Shown: positions 46,897-59,917 of the stretch, piece after piece | How positions within the stretch are numbered: the first letter of the stretch is position 1 | How the letters are laid out: each line of letters opens with the position of its first letter | Source of the DNA: Plasmodium malariae | Lineage: Eukaryota > Apicomplexa > Aconoidasida > Haemosporida > Plasmodiidae | Assembly: GCF_900090045.1 (NCBI RefSeq) | Contig: NC_041779.1 | Span: 372,001-436,000, forward strand | Direction: 5' to 3' | DNA length: 64,000 bases | Notes under the pieces: model-generated | What the model was told of the DNA's origin: nothing | Seen by the model: only the letters and a program-made list of their open reading frames with translations | Database searches by the model: none | Made by a program: the position numbers and the translations under genes

Positions 46897-47715
46897 CTAT
46901 AAATTTTTTGGGTTTAACAAAATGTTTGAATTTGATGGAAAATAAGTAACATTTTTTGATTTGCTCAAATTTTCAGCTATTTCTTTAGCTGCTTCCAATT
47001 TTCTAATTTCAAGTAAACTATTCCCATATTCTTTAACTGCTGTGGATATTAATTTAGCAGCTTCTGCTTCTCCTTGCGCTTTAATAACAGCAGCAATTTT
47101 TTCTTGCTCTGTTTTTGCAACAATAAATTTTACCCTTTCACTTTCTTGCTGTGCAACTTGTTTGTCTTCAATAGCTTTAGCAAATTCTTTTCCATAACTT
47201 AAATGAGTAATTGCTACATCGTCTAATAATATATTAAAATGTTTAGCTCTTGCTGTAATACTTTCTCTTATTTCTTTAGAAATTTTATCTCTTTGAGTTA
47301 ATAAGGATTCTGCATTATATTTTGCAACAACAGCCTTAAGTACTTCATTTCCAATTGAGGGTAAAACACGTTCATCATAATCTGGCCCTAAAGTACTATG
47401 CAAATATGGAAGATGCTTTGTATGAGGTCTAAATAATAGTCTTAAACTTAAGGTAACAATCTGTAAATCTCTTGTTCCTGTTGTCGTATTAATTACTTTC
47501 GGTTTCATTTTTATATCATATATATATGGAGTTTGAAACCAAGGAATGTAAAAATGACTCCCTTCTCCATATGTATTTTCACTTACTCCTCCAAAACGAT
47601 TGAACATAACACACCTCTCTCCCCCATCTACATCATATATAAAAGTATATGGAATTAAACTTAACCCTCCTGCAACAACACTTAGCCTTCCTATTGAAGA
47701 TAAAAGCTTCTCCAT
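46897..47715 (-). CDS. PHB1: Prohibitin 1
   Basis: A single exon of 272 residues, the same length as the human and yeast proteins. Residues about 10-27 form the N-terminal membrane anchor (VVAGGLSLIPYTFIY). A PHB/Band-7 domain spans about 28-190, with VDGGERCVMFNRFGGV, the TGTRDLQIV element and YDERVLPSIGNEVLKAVVAKYNA. A coiled coil rich in Glu/Ala/Lys (KQVAQQESERVKF, KAQGEAEAAKLIS) follows at about 180-250. This matches PHB1 more than PHB2 in length and N-terminus. Prohibitins form large ring complexes in the mitochondrial inner membrane that scaffold respiratory assembly and AAA proteases. The start is supported by homology. Confidence 0.95.
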   Translation of the reverse strand: MEKLLSSIGRLSVVAGGLSLIPYTFIYDVDGGERCVMFNRFGGVSENTYGEGSHFYIPWFQTPYIYDIKMKPKVINTTTGTRDLQIVTLSLRLLFRPHTKHLPYLHSTLGPDYDERVLPSIGNEVLKAVVAKYNAESLLTQRDKISKEIRESITARAKHFNILLDDVAITHLSYGKEFAKAIEDKQVAQQESERVKFIVAKTEQEKIAAVIKAQGEAEAAKLISTAVKEYGNSLLEIRKLEAAKEIAENLSKSKNVTYFPSNSNILLNPKNL

Positions 47716-48729
47716 TAAAGAGTGTAACTGAGAAATGTGTACTTACGTATATAAATATATAAATATATATATATATATGCATGTGCAGGGGTAAGAACGC
47801 CTATCTAAGTATATACCCTCTGTTATCTATGTGCATGGACTACATATATATATTTTATGAAGTGGTGACAAAAAAAAATATCGTGGTTTAAATATATCTC
47901 TTTGGATGTGCCGTATTCTCCTATTTCATTTATACATATATATATATATATATATACACATACATGAGAACATACGAACTTACAAATATGCAAACATATA
48001 CTATACACGTTATCAGTTTTTATTCATATTTTTCAGCCCATATAAAAATTACTCTTTACCTTTTAAATAAATAACCTTTGCTATTCTTTTAACAAATTCG
48101 TTTATATATATAAATTGTGTTGTTTCTTTTATTTTTTATTCTTTCTAACATTTACGATTATTTTCATATCTTTATAAAAATGAAAATATTGTAGAAGCTT
48201 TTTCCAGCGTTATAACGATGTTTTATTTTGCCTTTTAAAGCGTATTCATTGTTTCCTCTATACCCCTTATTAATGTAAATATTAAATAATATTTTAATTC
48301 TTATGTTAATAATTTTATATATATAATAATTTTACCTTTTTAATTATCAGTTTAGGGGGAATTTTTTACAATTCGAAAAATATATTATCATCAATCAAAA
48401 TTAATATAAAAAAAATTGCATAAATAATGAGGTATATTTACGCAAACGAAAAAACTATATATAAATAAAATGAAAACAAGATCAAAATAATAAATTGGGC
48501 GTTACATACATGTACATATACGTATATGCATTATTTTCAAAGTATGGAATTTCTTTTCATTTTCGAAAATTTTTTAAATGAAAATAAAACAAAAAATAGA
48601 ATAAATGAATAAAATAAAAAAGAATTAATTAGAATAAGATGCAAAAATCTTTAGCAATCTATTCAAAATAACTGAACTTTTTTTCCAGTACTTCCTGTTT
48701 TTCCCAAGTATTTCCATACGACATCAAAT
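47716..48729. other. Intergenic, prohibitin to CCDC124 gene
   Basis: No gene seen; (TA)n at about 47937-47956. Contains the 5' flank of the prohibitin gene and the 3' UTR of the next minus-strand gene. Confidence 0.5.
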
Positions 48730-50474
48730 TTAATCTCTTTGGTTCATAGGGTTATCTGCCGACTTTTTGAACTATAAAGGAGGAAGGTAAACATGTAGGT
48801 ATGTTTATTTATATGTATATATATATATGTAAGCGTATTTATATTTGTGATTATTTGCATGTGTTCATACTAATGTTTATTCGTTTAAGCTTGCGTAATT
48901 ATGTGTATGAACCCATTACATATAAAAGCTTTTTATCAGTCTTATATAATTATATAACTCTTTTTTAATAATAGGTATCATGCGGCTTGATTTATTTAAC
49001 ACCGCGAATATATGTATGTATACCTGTTTCCATAGAATTTGCTTATACTGCGATAGTTTCAAGCCTTTATGCTCTTCTTTAACAAGCGGTAAATTTTCCT
49101 CTTCAAACATTTTATAAGCCTTAGAAAAAGGTAAAATAACATAATTAAATAAAGATATTTTTGTATGTTCTCATACATGTATGTATATGTACAATGGGAT
49201 ATATGTTTTCTTGAAAAAATAAAATAGATGTAATTTCCCATTTGAGCTTACAGCTTTAACACTTTTAGTTTTTTCGAATGACACATTATCCAAAGCAGAT
49301 ATAACATCATCAATTCCAGTAGCTAATAAAAAAAAAAAATTGTTCTTTTCTTATTTTAAGTTGTAATGTTTTTATAAATATAAAGGTTATTATAAATGAG
49401 TAACTACAAATATGCGAAAAATTTTATGTTTTTCCATGTGTTTTATCCCCCCCTTACCATTTATATACTCATCACAGTAGTTCATTTCTTCCCTTTGGAT
49501 GTGATTAATGTTGTCTTCTAATTCCATCTGGTGCACGTTAATATTGTCCTGCAAAAAACAAACAAATAAACAATAAACGATAAAATTACTGAAAAATCTA
49601 AAAGAACTAATGTTAGCACAACCTTATACTGTGCTATAATTGAACAAAAGGAATAAAATCTTAAGTTTGCTAAAAACACCTTTTTCCATTTTTAAACTAC
49701 ATAGTAAAAAAAAAAAAATGTAATTTAAAACCTCTTAATTTATGTATATTCATTACCTTCTTTTTTTTTTCATTTTGTATTTCCTTCTTTTTCTCTTCAA
49801 TCAACCTCTGTAATATTTGTGCCTGTGTCACCTTTGCATTTGTTGTTTTCTGAAAAGTAAAAAAAAAATTAAAACACATTTTAAAGGAGTTTTTTAAATT
49901 GTCATAATTAAAAGGAAAATGTTTAAATTGTTAAACGAACATTCCTGAATATAAATTTATTTTCTTTATAATATCAAAACACTTACGCCCTCTTTATTCG
50001 ACTTTAACGATTTCTCTTCCTCTCCATATAATTCCCTCAATTCTTTTTTTCTGTCTAACTTTTGTTGCCTTTTATTTTCAGCTTCAGCCTAAAAGTAAAA
50101 TGTGCGCATAAAGGGGATGATTTTAAGCATATCGCATATAACGATTACAAATGATGATGAAACAAAGGAAGAAAAAAAAAAAGAAAAAAGAACATATAAA
50201 CAAACAAACATACGTACAAACAAACATACGTACAAACAAACATACGTACAAACAAACATACGTACAAACAAACATACGTACAAACAAACAAACAGACAAA
50301 CAATCTACATGATGTTACTTTTCTTTGAATTTTCGCTTGCGCTTTTTTGTCATCATCTTTCCAAAATTCATCTAATTTTTTTTCTTCTATCTCTTTCTGT
50401 TTTCTGTCTTTTTCAATCTTTTTTCTTAGTCTGGCTTCTATAGCCCTTGAGTTTCCCGCACCCCATTGTGGCAT
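48730..50474 (-). CDS. CCDC124/DUF1014 family ribosome-associated protein, seven exons
   Basis: The exons are 50474-50319, 50088-49987, 49849-49757, 49548-49458, 49322-49252, 49119-49024 and 48762-48730. All have GT/AG borders and compatible phases, giving 213 residues. The N-terminus MPQWGAGNSRAIEARLRKK leads into a long Lys/Glu coiled coil (exons 1-3). The C-terminal signature AYKMFEEENLPLVKEEHKGL, LSQYKQILWK and the final SADNPMNQRD is diagnostic of CCDC124 homologues, whose vertebrate and yeast relatives bind translationally inactive 80S ribosomes and the cytosolic translation machinery. Intron 1 carries a 16-bp minisatellite. In human CCDC124 the final block reads similarly (..NPMNQ). 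The assignment rests on these motifs; function in Plasmodium is inferred. Confidence 0.9.
50198..50302. repeat. 16-bp minisatellite in intron 1 of the CCDC124 gene
   Basis: CAAACAAACATACGTA is repeated about six times in tandem. It is intronic and has no stop codons in some frames, which produces spurious open frames (MFVCTYVCLY.. on the minus strand). Confidence 0.88.
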
Positions 50475-50896
50475 TTTTTTTCAAAAATATTTTATTAAGA
50501 TATTTAATAAATTAAAAAAAAAAAAAAAAAATCTAATTTACTTAGCTTGCAATTATTTACTGCATATAAAAAAAAAATTATTTATATATTCACATTTATA
50601 TTCTCAAATATTAAGGCCTTTTTCCCATTTTAAAATCCACAACTTAACGAAATGCTATTATCATCGTTAATATATTTTTTTTTCTTAATGCTTCAAAAAT
50701 AATTTTAAATTTTACAAAAAAATTAGCCCTACTTCGATTACTGCTGCGGACATGTATATAATAAAAAATAGTGTAATGAAATTGCAAAAATGTTTTACCC
50801 TTTTAATGGTAATTTCATTAAAACTTATATATATAGGCTATTTAATCGTAGATTTTCATTTTTTTTTTTTCCCCCCCATTAATTTTACAAATATAC

Positions 50897-50937
<41 letters not shown>

Positions 50938-51636
50938 TAGGTGACCACTATTATTTCAAAAAAATGAACATAATTTTTTCTTTTGTTTTTCATAAAAATT
51001 GCGACCATTTCCTTTTTTGTGTTTACGTAGTCTCACATTTTAACAAGGGAAAAAAATAAAATAAATTAATGGTAATAGTAATAATAAAAATAATAGCAAC
51101 AATAATAATAGTAATAACAATAACAGTTACAATAACAGTGGTAACAATATTAGCGGAAGGCCAAATCAGCCTATATTGGTGGAAAAATTCATATAGTGAA
51201 AAAAAAAATTTCTAGTACTATAAAAAATAAGTTAGGGGGTGAAACAATATTTTATGTAAATTCTAAAACGCTTTGTCGTCCTGAAAAAGTTGATTTTCCT
51301 TCATTCACTATATACATATGTACTTATACATATATATACTTATACATATATACTTATACATATATACTTATATATATATATATACTTACACATATATACT
51401 TATATATGTATATTTTTTTTTAATTAAAATAAAATTTTACGTGTATTATAATAAAGCCAAAAAAAACAATACGTTAGGAGTAAAACAAAAAAAAGAAAAA
51501 AAAAAAAAAAAAATGAGGGGAAAAAAAATAAATAAAAAGGAGAAATAACGAAAAAGCAAACAAAAAAACTAAGAAAGAAAACATAAAACATAATACATAA
51601 ATAAAATTGTGCAACATATGACAGCAACACTTGATG
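50475..51636. other. Intergenic, CCDC124 to TRAPPC11
   Basis: No gene supported. (TA)n at about 50899-50934, an AATAATAGTAATAAC-type trinucleotide tract at about 51068-51140 and a TATACTTATACA repeat at about 51308-51420. Includes the 5' region of the CCDC124 gene and the 3' flank of TRAPPC11. Confidence 0.5.
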
Positions 51637-54600
51637 CTATATTACAAATAATTCAATATTTTCTGATGAAAACACGTTTATATTGTTTTTTATTTTCGTT
51701 TTTCTTTTAATTAGTACATTAGGTAAGTTTACAAAACCATAGGTAAAAGCAATGAAAGACCATTTCAATCGAAGTGTTTGATATGGCAATAAAATATTTT
51801 TCATTATTCTAACTCCAGTAACTATATATTTCTTCTTACAGTTCTTATTTTCATCATCTGATATATAGTAATCTTGATCAATTAAATTTTCTAAATCATT
51901 TGATGAAAACGATGAAGAATCTGAACTACTCTGAGATACGCTTTTATTATTATAATATTCCTGTTTTGTCCTTTTTTTAAAATCTAAAACTTTATTATTA
52001 CTTTTGTTATTACTATTTGTTTGATCCAAATAAAATTTATTAAGGTTCGCTTTTTTTTTTCGTCCTTTTTTTTTATCATATAAAAAAATAATAACTTCTT
52101 CTGTAATATTTGTTTCATTCCTTATTACTGACTCAACAATAAAAATTTCGTTACATTTTACAATTTTTGAATAAATTAGGTCTATTCTGATTTTGCTTTT
52201 TTTCTGCTCATTCATAGTAGAGTTCAATTCTTTAAAATAAGTCAAATCATCGTAAGGAACTTTTAAAGAGTTGGTAAATATTACATCCTTAAAAATTTTA
52301 TTAAATGGAAAAAGGAAATTTCGATAATTAAATTTATATTTTATAAGTATATTTCTATTACTATGTATTGTTACTAAGTCACAATATGTACTTTTATGAG
52401 ATAATGTTATTGTATTATTTAAATTCCTATTCGTTATACTTTTAAGAAATATACTATTTTTATTATTGTTATATACATATATATAATAGCTCGTTAGATC
52501 ACTCCTCATCCTTCTGTTATCATCTTTACCAATATCCTTATGATTTTCCTCTTCTAAATTATACTTTTCTAATTTTCCTTGATTAATTTCATGTTCGTTG
52601 TTGCTACCATTAGCATTTCGCTTGCGATCACTTTCGTCTGCACATTCATATTTTGTATTCCAGACCTTTTCTACGTTATGCCCCTTTTCTGCACTTTCGA
52701 TAGAATGTCTGCTTTGTGTTCTTTCCTCCACCTTGTTTTTATTCCATAATGCGTTTATTCGAGTAATCATAGTTATTATGGAAGGCTGAACTGAGTACTC
52801 AACTGAAAAGTTTAACTCATCTTGAAAATAAATGTTCTTAAAGGATAATTCAAATTTTATATTTACATTCTTGGTATTTGTTGGACGCACAAGAAACGGT
52901 ATACATATCAGTTTATTCTTACCACTTGTATAAAAGGAAAAAATGCTTCGTGTACAATTTTTTTTCTTTTTTTTAATGTTATATGATATGTAGCATTCGT
53001 TGCAAAAATTGCTTCTTCCGTACAGTCTTTTAACACTTTTTTCTCTCCTTTCGTTTTTTTCTCTCCCTTTTTTTTTTTCTCTTTCTTTTTTATTTTCTCT
53101 TCTCTCATTTTTGCCTCTTCTTCCTTTTTTTTCTTTTGCTTTCCCTTTCTTTCTTTCTACCTCAAAAAAAAACAAATTCATTTCTTCATTGTTAATCCTC
53201 TCGTTCGTTTCATCGCTTAATTCATATGATAATAATTTATGAAAAGTTTCATCTAGAGCTAACTCTTTCACTTCCTCATTGTTAATTAATAAGTTAGCTG
53301 TATCATTTACACATTTATTACTGTCATTTGTTCGATCATCATCCTCTTCATCATTACTAGAACAACTACTGTTATCGAAACCTTCGGAGGTACTTTCAAC
53401 ACTTGTAACTTCATTGTTCTGATTGACCTCTTCTATCATTCCTTCTTTATCATAATTTTTAACATTTAAATGTGTCGTTTTATCATTTGTTCTCCCTTGA
53501 GATAATTTGCACATATTCTTATGGCCCTCGAATTTAACCTTTTGCTCCTTATTAATTTGTTGAACACCTATCACATTTGCACGTTTTGTTAATAAATAAA
53601 AGGTGGAATTATTCAAATTGTCAGTTATATATGAAAAATATAATTCAAAATTTTTTATACATTTAGAAAAAGTAATAAATATATATGAAATGTTGTACTC
53701 ATTCAAATAGAGAATGTAATTATTGGGATAAACAAAATAATTTACATATTTCATTAATAACCTTCCATAGATATATTTATTTTTATTGCAAATAATTTTA
53801 TTCTTATATTGATTTAAGTACAACCCTTTCTTTAATTTATAAAAATATGAATTATCAACTTCATCGCAATTATTCCTAATTTCAAATATTTTAACTTTTT
53901 CTATATTCTCTTCATTTGAATAATTGTAGGTGCTCTTAAACCCTCCTGTGATATTTTCTCCCCCATTTGCATAATTATAATCATTCTTCCTGCTGACCTG
54001 TTCAGAATTGTTAATAACTGGATCATTATTTAGCTTGCTTAAATTAGTTGAAATATGATCGTTTTTAAAAACTTTGGACTTGATACTTGTCAACAATTCT
54101 TCTTCTGTGTATTTATCTACTGCGCTTTCCATCACCTGTGACTGATGTACCTCCGAATCATCTATTCCTTCCAAATATTCTTTTCTTAGCATGCACGTAC
54201 AAATTTTATCTATTTTTATTTTTATAATTTGCTTATATATGTAAAGATACAATTCAATATATTCAATGTCTATTTCATTCTCCACTATATTGAATAAACC
54301 TAGATTCACCATATTTCTTTCATTCAAAAAAAATAAAGCCTTCCTCCTCCTCCTCCTCTCTTTCAATTTGTTATCATTCATAGAATAATCTTCTTCAAGT
54401 AATAAATTTTCCTTCCTTATATGATCAAGAAAAAAGGATTCCTCTTTATCTTTGTCATTTAAAGCGTGTGCATTGAGGAAAATTGTTCCCTCATAAAAAT
54501 TAGAAAAATTTAATTTAAAAATTAATATTTCTTTATTTATTAACATAGTAATAAATGGTAGAAAAACGAAATTGGTATGACTCTTATTTTTTATTTCTAA

Positions 54601-57088
54601 AAAAATCTTAAGATTATTCTTTTCAACTAAATAGTATATCTTTGCATAAACATAACAAATGTTTAAGCTCATCTCCATAGGAATAACTACATTTCCACCA
54701 TATATGAGCTTAAAATATCTTGTAATAAAAATAACAAATTCCTTCTGTTCCTTATGTTTTTCATTCTTAATTAAAATATTTAAATATTCAAAGCATATCT
54801 TAACAAATAATACTTCGTAATCCTTAATATTAAATTTTTCATTCTTTAAATTCCTGTCATCTACTTCTATTCTTACCCTATCGTAGCTTAACAAAAAACC
54901 TAAACAGTTCAACACTAAATATATCATAGGCTCGTATGTATGTCCATTGCTGAAAAGGTGGAGAATAAATATTTCTTGCTAATTTTTACAAACACTGGAG
55001 TACATATGTATATGCATGAACACACGAGAAACTTTTTTTAAAATACAAAAGAAACATTTGCAGCTGATTCATAAATTATTATTGTGTAAAAAAATATTTT
55101 ATAAACAGTAGTGCCTAACACTATGAATAACAGCGTAGACAATATGTAAAGGTACATGCAGATATACATATGCGTAAACATACAAATCACAAGAAAAGTT
55201 TTTTTTACCTCATTTTCAAATAACTGCTATTCCCGTCGAAATTTTGCAGAGCAGAATAAAAATCATTCAAGTTATATATCTCGCTTTTCAAAATAGCTGT
55301 GTCGACTGAACCAGAAAAGAAAAACTCTTCACCATTGTTAAAGAACATTAACAACAAATATAAGCAAAAAATATAATTTCCTTTTTCAAAATAAATCATA
55401 CATAAAAAATAAATAACAATTCTTGATAAACTGCTAATTTTATTTATATTAATAATAGGAAATATTTCGATTAAGAAATTTAGAATAAAATCATATAAAT
55501 ATGATTCCGGGGCTAAATTAAAATAGGTAGCAAATTGTACATTTGAAAACTCACTAAGTAATTTGCTTCTTTTTGTAAGAGTTTTAATTTTATAATAAAT
55601 ACATAAACAACTGTATATGCCATACAATACTATATCATGAGTATTCATATTAAATGTTTCAATAATTCTATAAAAATAAAAGTAAATACATGAAAGTAAA
55701 TTATAATATAAATATTCCTTAATAATTGTATCATATAATGTATGCACCACTTCGTTCATTCCTTCAGTTTTAGCTTTATTTAACTTGTTCTTCTCTTTCT
55801 CATCCTCGCATGCAAAATATTTTACATAGTTTATAAAATCTTTTCTGCTTGTAATGTTAAAATTATTAATAACTTCTGTAAGTTTGTTATTAGTATTGCT
55901 ATTGTTACTGCTATTACCATTCCTGTTTCCATCATTGTAGGTACTACTCTCATGATTATCGTCATGTTCTGTATTTTCCTCCTCACTCATTAGAGCCAAA
56001 AAAATTATTTTGTTATGTGTATATATATGATGCACACTTTTCTTAATGTCTTTAAAATACAAATAAATAAATATCATTCTTATACTAATATAATTAAAAA
56101 AAATAACATACTCAAAAAATGTTGACTTATCTGAAAAGATTTTTTCTCCCACATTTTCATAAAATACTTTGCATAAATTCACATAAAGTTTCATACTTTC
56201 ATCATACTTTTCTAGCATCTCTAATATATATGCTTTTTTAAAATTATAGTTAAAAAAACTTTGCATATTTTTTGCACTCTTACTTTCATAACTTACTATA
56301 TATTGTTTGAAAAATGAATTAACACAGTCTTTTAACAAATTTTCTAATTTTTTTATTTTATTATGTATCTCTTTTAATCCTAACGTGATAAATATAGCAC
56401 TTATATTCCTAGAATTTAACAAACTAATGTATTTAATATATTCTTCCGTATTCTGCGTATTTTCCGGTAATATAACTAGTAGAATTATTTTACAATTTTT
56501 TTTTCTTTCCATAATTATGGTATTTATTTCTTCTATTCTTTTAATTAATTCATTATTTACATCATTCATAAATTCAACATTTTGAACACAAGCGTAATTT
56601 GATAATTTTTTTTTTTTTTTTTTTATCTCATCCTCATTTACGCTATCTGCGTTTACATTATTTCGGCGAAGGTTTTCCATATCTAGAATGTCTCCATTCA
56701 GACTATCTATCAATGTGTTCTTGTTTTCTTCATTTTTACCATTAGTTTCATTATGCGTATCGTCTATATCACGGAAGTCAATGTAGTTATCCACATCATT
56801 TATAATATTTTGCCAGTCAACACAAAAAATAATAACAGATGAGACGATTTTTATTTTTCTTAACCACGCTTGTTGTAAGATACAACATTTTTTTTCAGGG
56901 ATAAATGAATTATTCGTAAAGTTATTTATTTTATTAATATTGTTATAATTATAGCTATTTATTGTAACATTTTTATTTTTCATATCATTTTGAAGATTTT
57001 TAATTATTGTTTCTCTTATGTTATCATTAACTATTACAGCCACATTTATGTTTGCCCTATCGTATATTTCCTCGTTGTATAGCTCCAT
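51637..57088 (-). CDS. TRAPPC11: TRAPPC11 (foie gras) subunit of the TRAPP tethering complex, two exons
   Basis: Exon 1 is 57088-55209 and exon 2 is 54949-51637. The junction ATG AG|GTAAAA..TTTCAG|C AAT joins in frame to 1730 residues. ATG 57088 (MELYNEEIYDRANINVAVIV) is the first ATG in the frame. The exon 1 product has the TRAPPC11 landmark ILQQAWLRKIKIVSSVIIFC (family: I-L-x-x-G-W-L-R-K-x..V-P-S-V-V). An L-x-x-C..F-F block leads into the foie-gras region with YNFKKAYILEMLEKYDESMK at about residues 285-320 and following TPR-like helices. Exon 2 has an acidic Asn/Asp/Ser linker, a very basic Lys/Arg/Glu run (KKGRREKNERRE type, about 53040-53130 in DNA) and predicted beta-rich C-terminal parts, as in the gryzun domain. 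TRAPPC11 acts in ER-Golgi traffic and autophagy. It is longer than human (about 1133 residues) because of low-complexity insertions. Confidence 0.82.
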
Positions 57089-59598
57089 TCTTTTTGTATA
57101 CAAAAATAAACGAAATGTGTATTATATGTGCCTAAGCACGTAAGATTTGTGTCTCCATATATATACATACAGTCATACATACATATATATACATAATTGC
57201 ATACACACTTATTATGTGTGCTTTTTTATTATTCCCCAAATATTCATATATTAAGCCATATACTCTTCTCAAAAATTTTCATAAAAGTTTCCTTCATATG
57301 TACTCTCTTTTATTCTTTTCTTTTCTTGTTTTATAATATTTTATGTAATTTTTATAAACAATTAAATTACTCATAAAAACTATGCTCTATCGCAAGTTCA
57401 TTGTCTGTAACCTCTTATAAATTTTGTGATATTTTTAAAAATACAGTTACGATGAAAATTCCTCAACACAGTTATACATTCGTTCATTCATTGTTTTAGC
57501 TATTTATTTTTCCTTTTTTTCTCTGTTTAGTAAGTGTTATAATTTTACTCAATAATGTAGCTTTACCACTACAATGACTTTTATTACTTTTTTTTTTTTT
57601 TTTCTTTTTTAAATAATTAAAATTGACAGGTGGAGGTAATCCCAATTTTTCTACACTAAAAAAAAAAAAAAAAAAAAATTCGTTTGCTTAAATATGCCAT
57701 ATATATACATAAACGTTCTCACATGTACATGCTGCATACATATATATATATATAATACAGTTTTTTATAGTTTATTTAAATTTAATACTTTAGATGCTCA
57801 CATTTATATTTTTCCTACAGAAATATAAAAGACCTCGTTTTATTTTTTTATAATTGAGGAAAAGATATACCTTTGAGTTAAGAAGAAACCTTCAAATATT
57901 GTAGTAAATACATGATATAATATCATCATAAAATTTCGCTGTATGAGATGCAAAATATAAAAGCCAAAAATATTATAGCATTTCCTTATGCATTTTTTCT
58001 TGAACTACGAAATATTTTAATATAAAAATATGGTATTATGTGTATAAAAATTTATTCTATTTGAAAAAATTTTTGCCTTAGCAGAATTTGGTAGAAGTAA
58101 TTTATAATATAATTTTCAGATAAACAAGTATGCATAGCAGTATAGCTGTAAATTAATGCTACAGTTAATTTGAGAGTATTATGGTGTTTAAGCCAAATTA
58201 TATTGTGCTAAGGAAAATTTTTACTATCTGAAAAGTGTAGGTATTTAGGGGGAAAAAAAAAATAAAATAATGTGCTTCAAGAATTTTCTTATTCTTTTCT
58301 ATTTATGTATTATTAATTTCATGTAAGCATTTTTTTTTTTTTTTTGTTAACAATAATACTAACATTATAAGTTAATATAATTACTTATATGCTAAATGAA
58401 GAAGAGAAAGAAATAATACTTTTGCTTTTATCTAAAATGTAACTGTAACAACTTAAATAACTCACACCTAATAAACATAATTACATGATCTCATGTTAAT
58501 AATAATTTATCTAAAAAATATAGCCCTTTCTGTACACACATATTTATTAAACCTTTTATTAAATCTTTCATCTTGTGTAAACATAATATATATACACATA
58601 TATATTTCAAGTTTCGATTTAAAAGAAGCCATTATATCTTCCCCTTTCAACACATTTTAATTTTCCTTATTTCTCCTATATTTAGAGATTTATTACAATA
58701 GAACTTTATACATACTTTTGTTTAATTGCATATAAATTTATATGTAACAAACTTTTTTTTTTTTTCCTTTTTTGTTCCTTAATTTTGAATATTTTTTTTA
58801 TTTAAAATTTCAAAAAAAAAAAAAAAAAGTGCTATTTACAAAGATAAAAATTGTCAATACGCAGACAGTTTATAATCAATTTTAAATATTTTTATTAAGA
58901 AACAATTTTTGGAAATATTTAATATGTTTAAATATTTCTAAAAGTGTTACTAAAGAACAAATATATTATATATACATAAATATTAACTTCCTTTTAAGAC
59001 TAACAGAAAACTAAACAAATTTTTTAAAATAAATTTGTAAAATCGGTATTTCAAAAAAAAAAAAATAAAATCATTTAGCTTCAAGATATATGTTTAATAT
59101 ATATTTTTTGTAGGCATAAAAAAATGCATCTTATGAAAAAACAAGAGAAGGAAAATCACACACACACAACAAAAAAAAAAAAAAAAAGCACAAAACAAAA
59201 ATTAACAAACCCTTCATTCTGGACTCAGAAAAAATTTAACACTTTTTTGAATCTGTAATTGCTCTTTTTCTTTTTCCCCTTTTTTTGCGTATTCTTTTTT
59301 TCCCTTTTTTTATTTCACGCTTTACCTTATGCGAAAAATGAGCAACTAAAGTTGTATTAGTTAACAAAACTGGTAAAAAGAATTTATAAGGGAACAGTAA
59401 TTTCCTCTTTTTCTTTTTATAAACCTCTTTTTACGAAAAGACAAATATGTTATATATAGCTAATTATAAATTTATATTGTACTGTATGTGTTAAAATGTT
59501 TAATTTCCTGTTTTGATGTTATTTACATTAAGCTTAGTACACAATCAAGTAAAATATATAACCAAAAATAAATAATATATATATGCACATTTTTGAAA
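57089..59598. other. Divergent intergenic region, TRAPPC11 to Grx-like gene
   Basis: No gene supported in 2.5 kb. Poly-A/poly-T tracts (57590-57603, 57658-57678, 58330-58345, 58812-58828, 59168-59186) and a (CA)n at about 59158-59170. The flanking genes are divergent, so both promoters should lie here. Confidence 0.55.
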
Positions 59599-59847
59599 AT
59601 GGAGCCTGAAAACGCTGAAGCTATCGATGATCAAAATTCCAACCTGAATGATGACCAAAACAATGAAGGTAAGTTTAAAAAAAACTAAAAAAATATGCAC
59701 ATCTTTTCTTTTTCTCCTGAATATCTTCAAATGGATTCCGAATTTTTTTTTCTTTTTTTAGAGCAAACTGGGGTGACAATAGGTATACATTAAATAAGAA
59801 AATGAAAAAAAAAGTAGTTGTTACAACGACGAAGCATTAAGAAGTGC

Positions 59848-59917
<70 letters not shown>

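Noticed and set aside
50089..50283. Antisense and sense frames rich in VCLFVRMFVC or TNKHTYKQ
   Set aside because: Products of the 16-bp intronic minisatellite in the CCDC124 gene.
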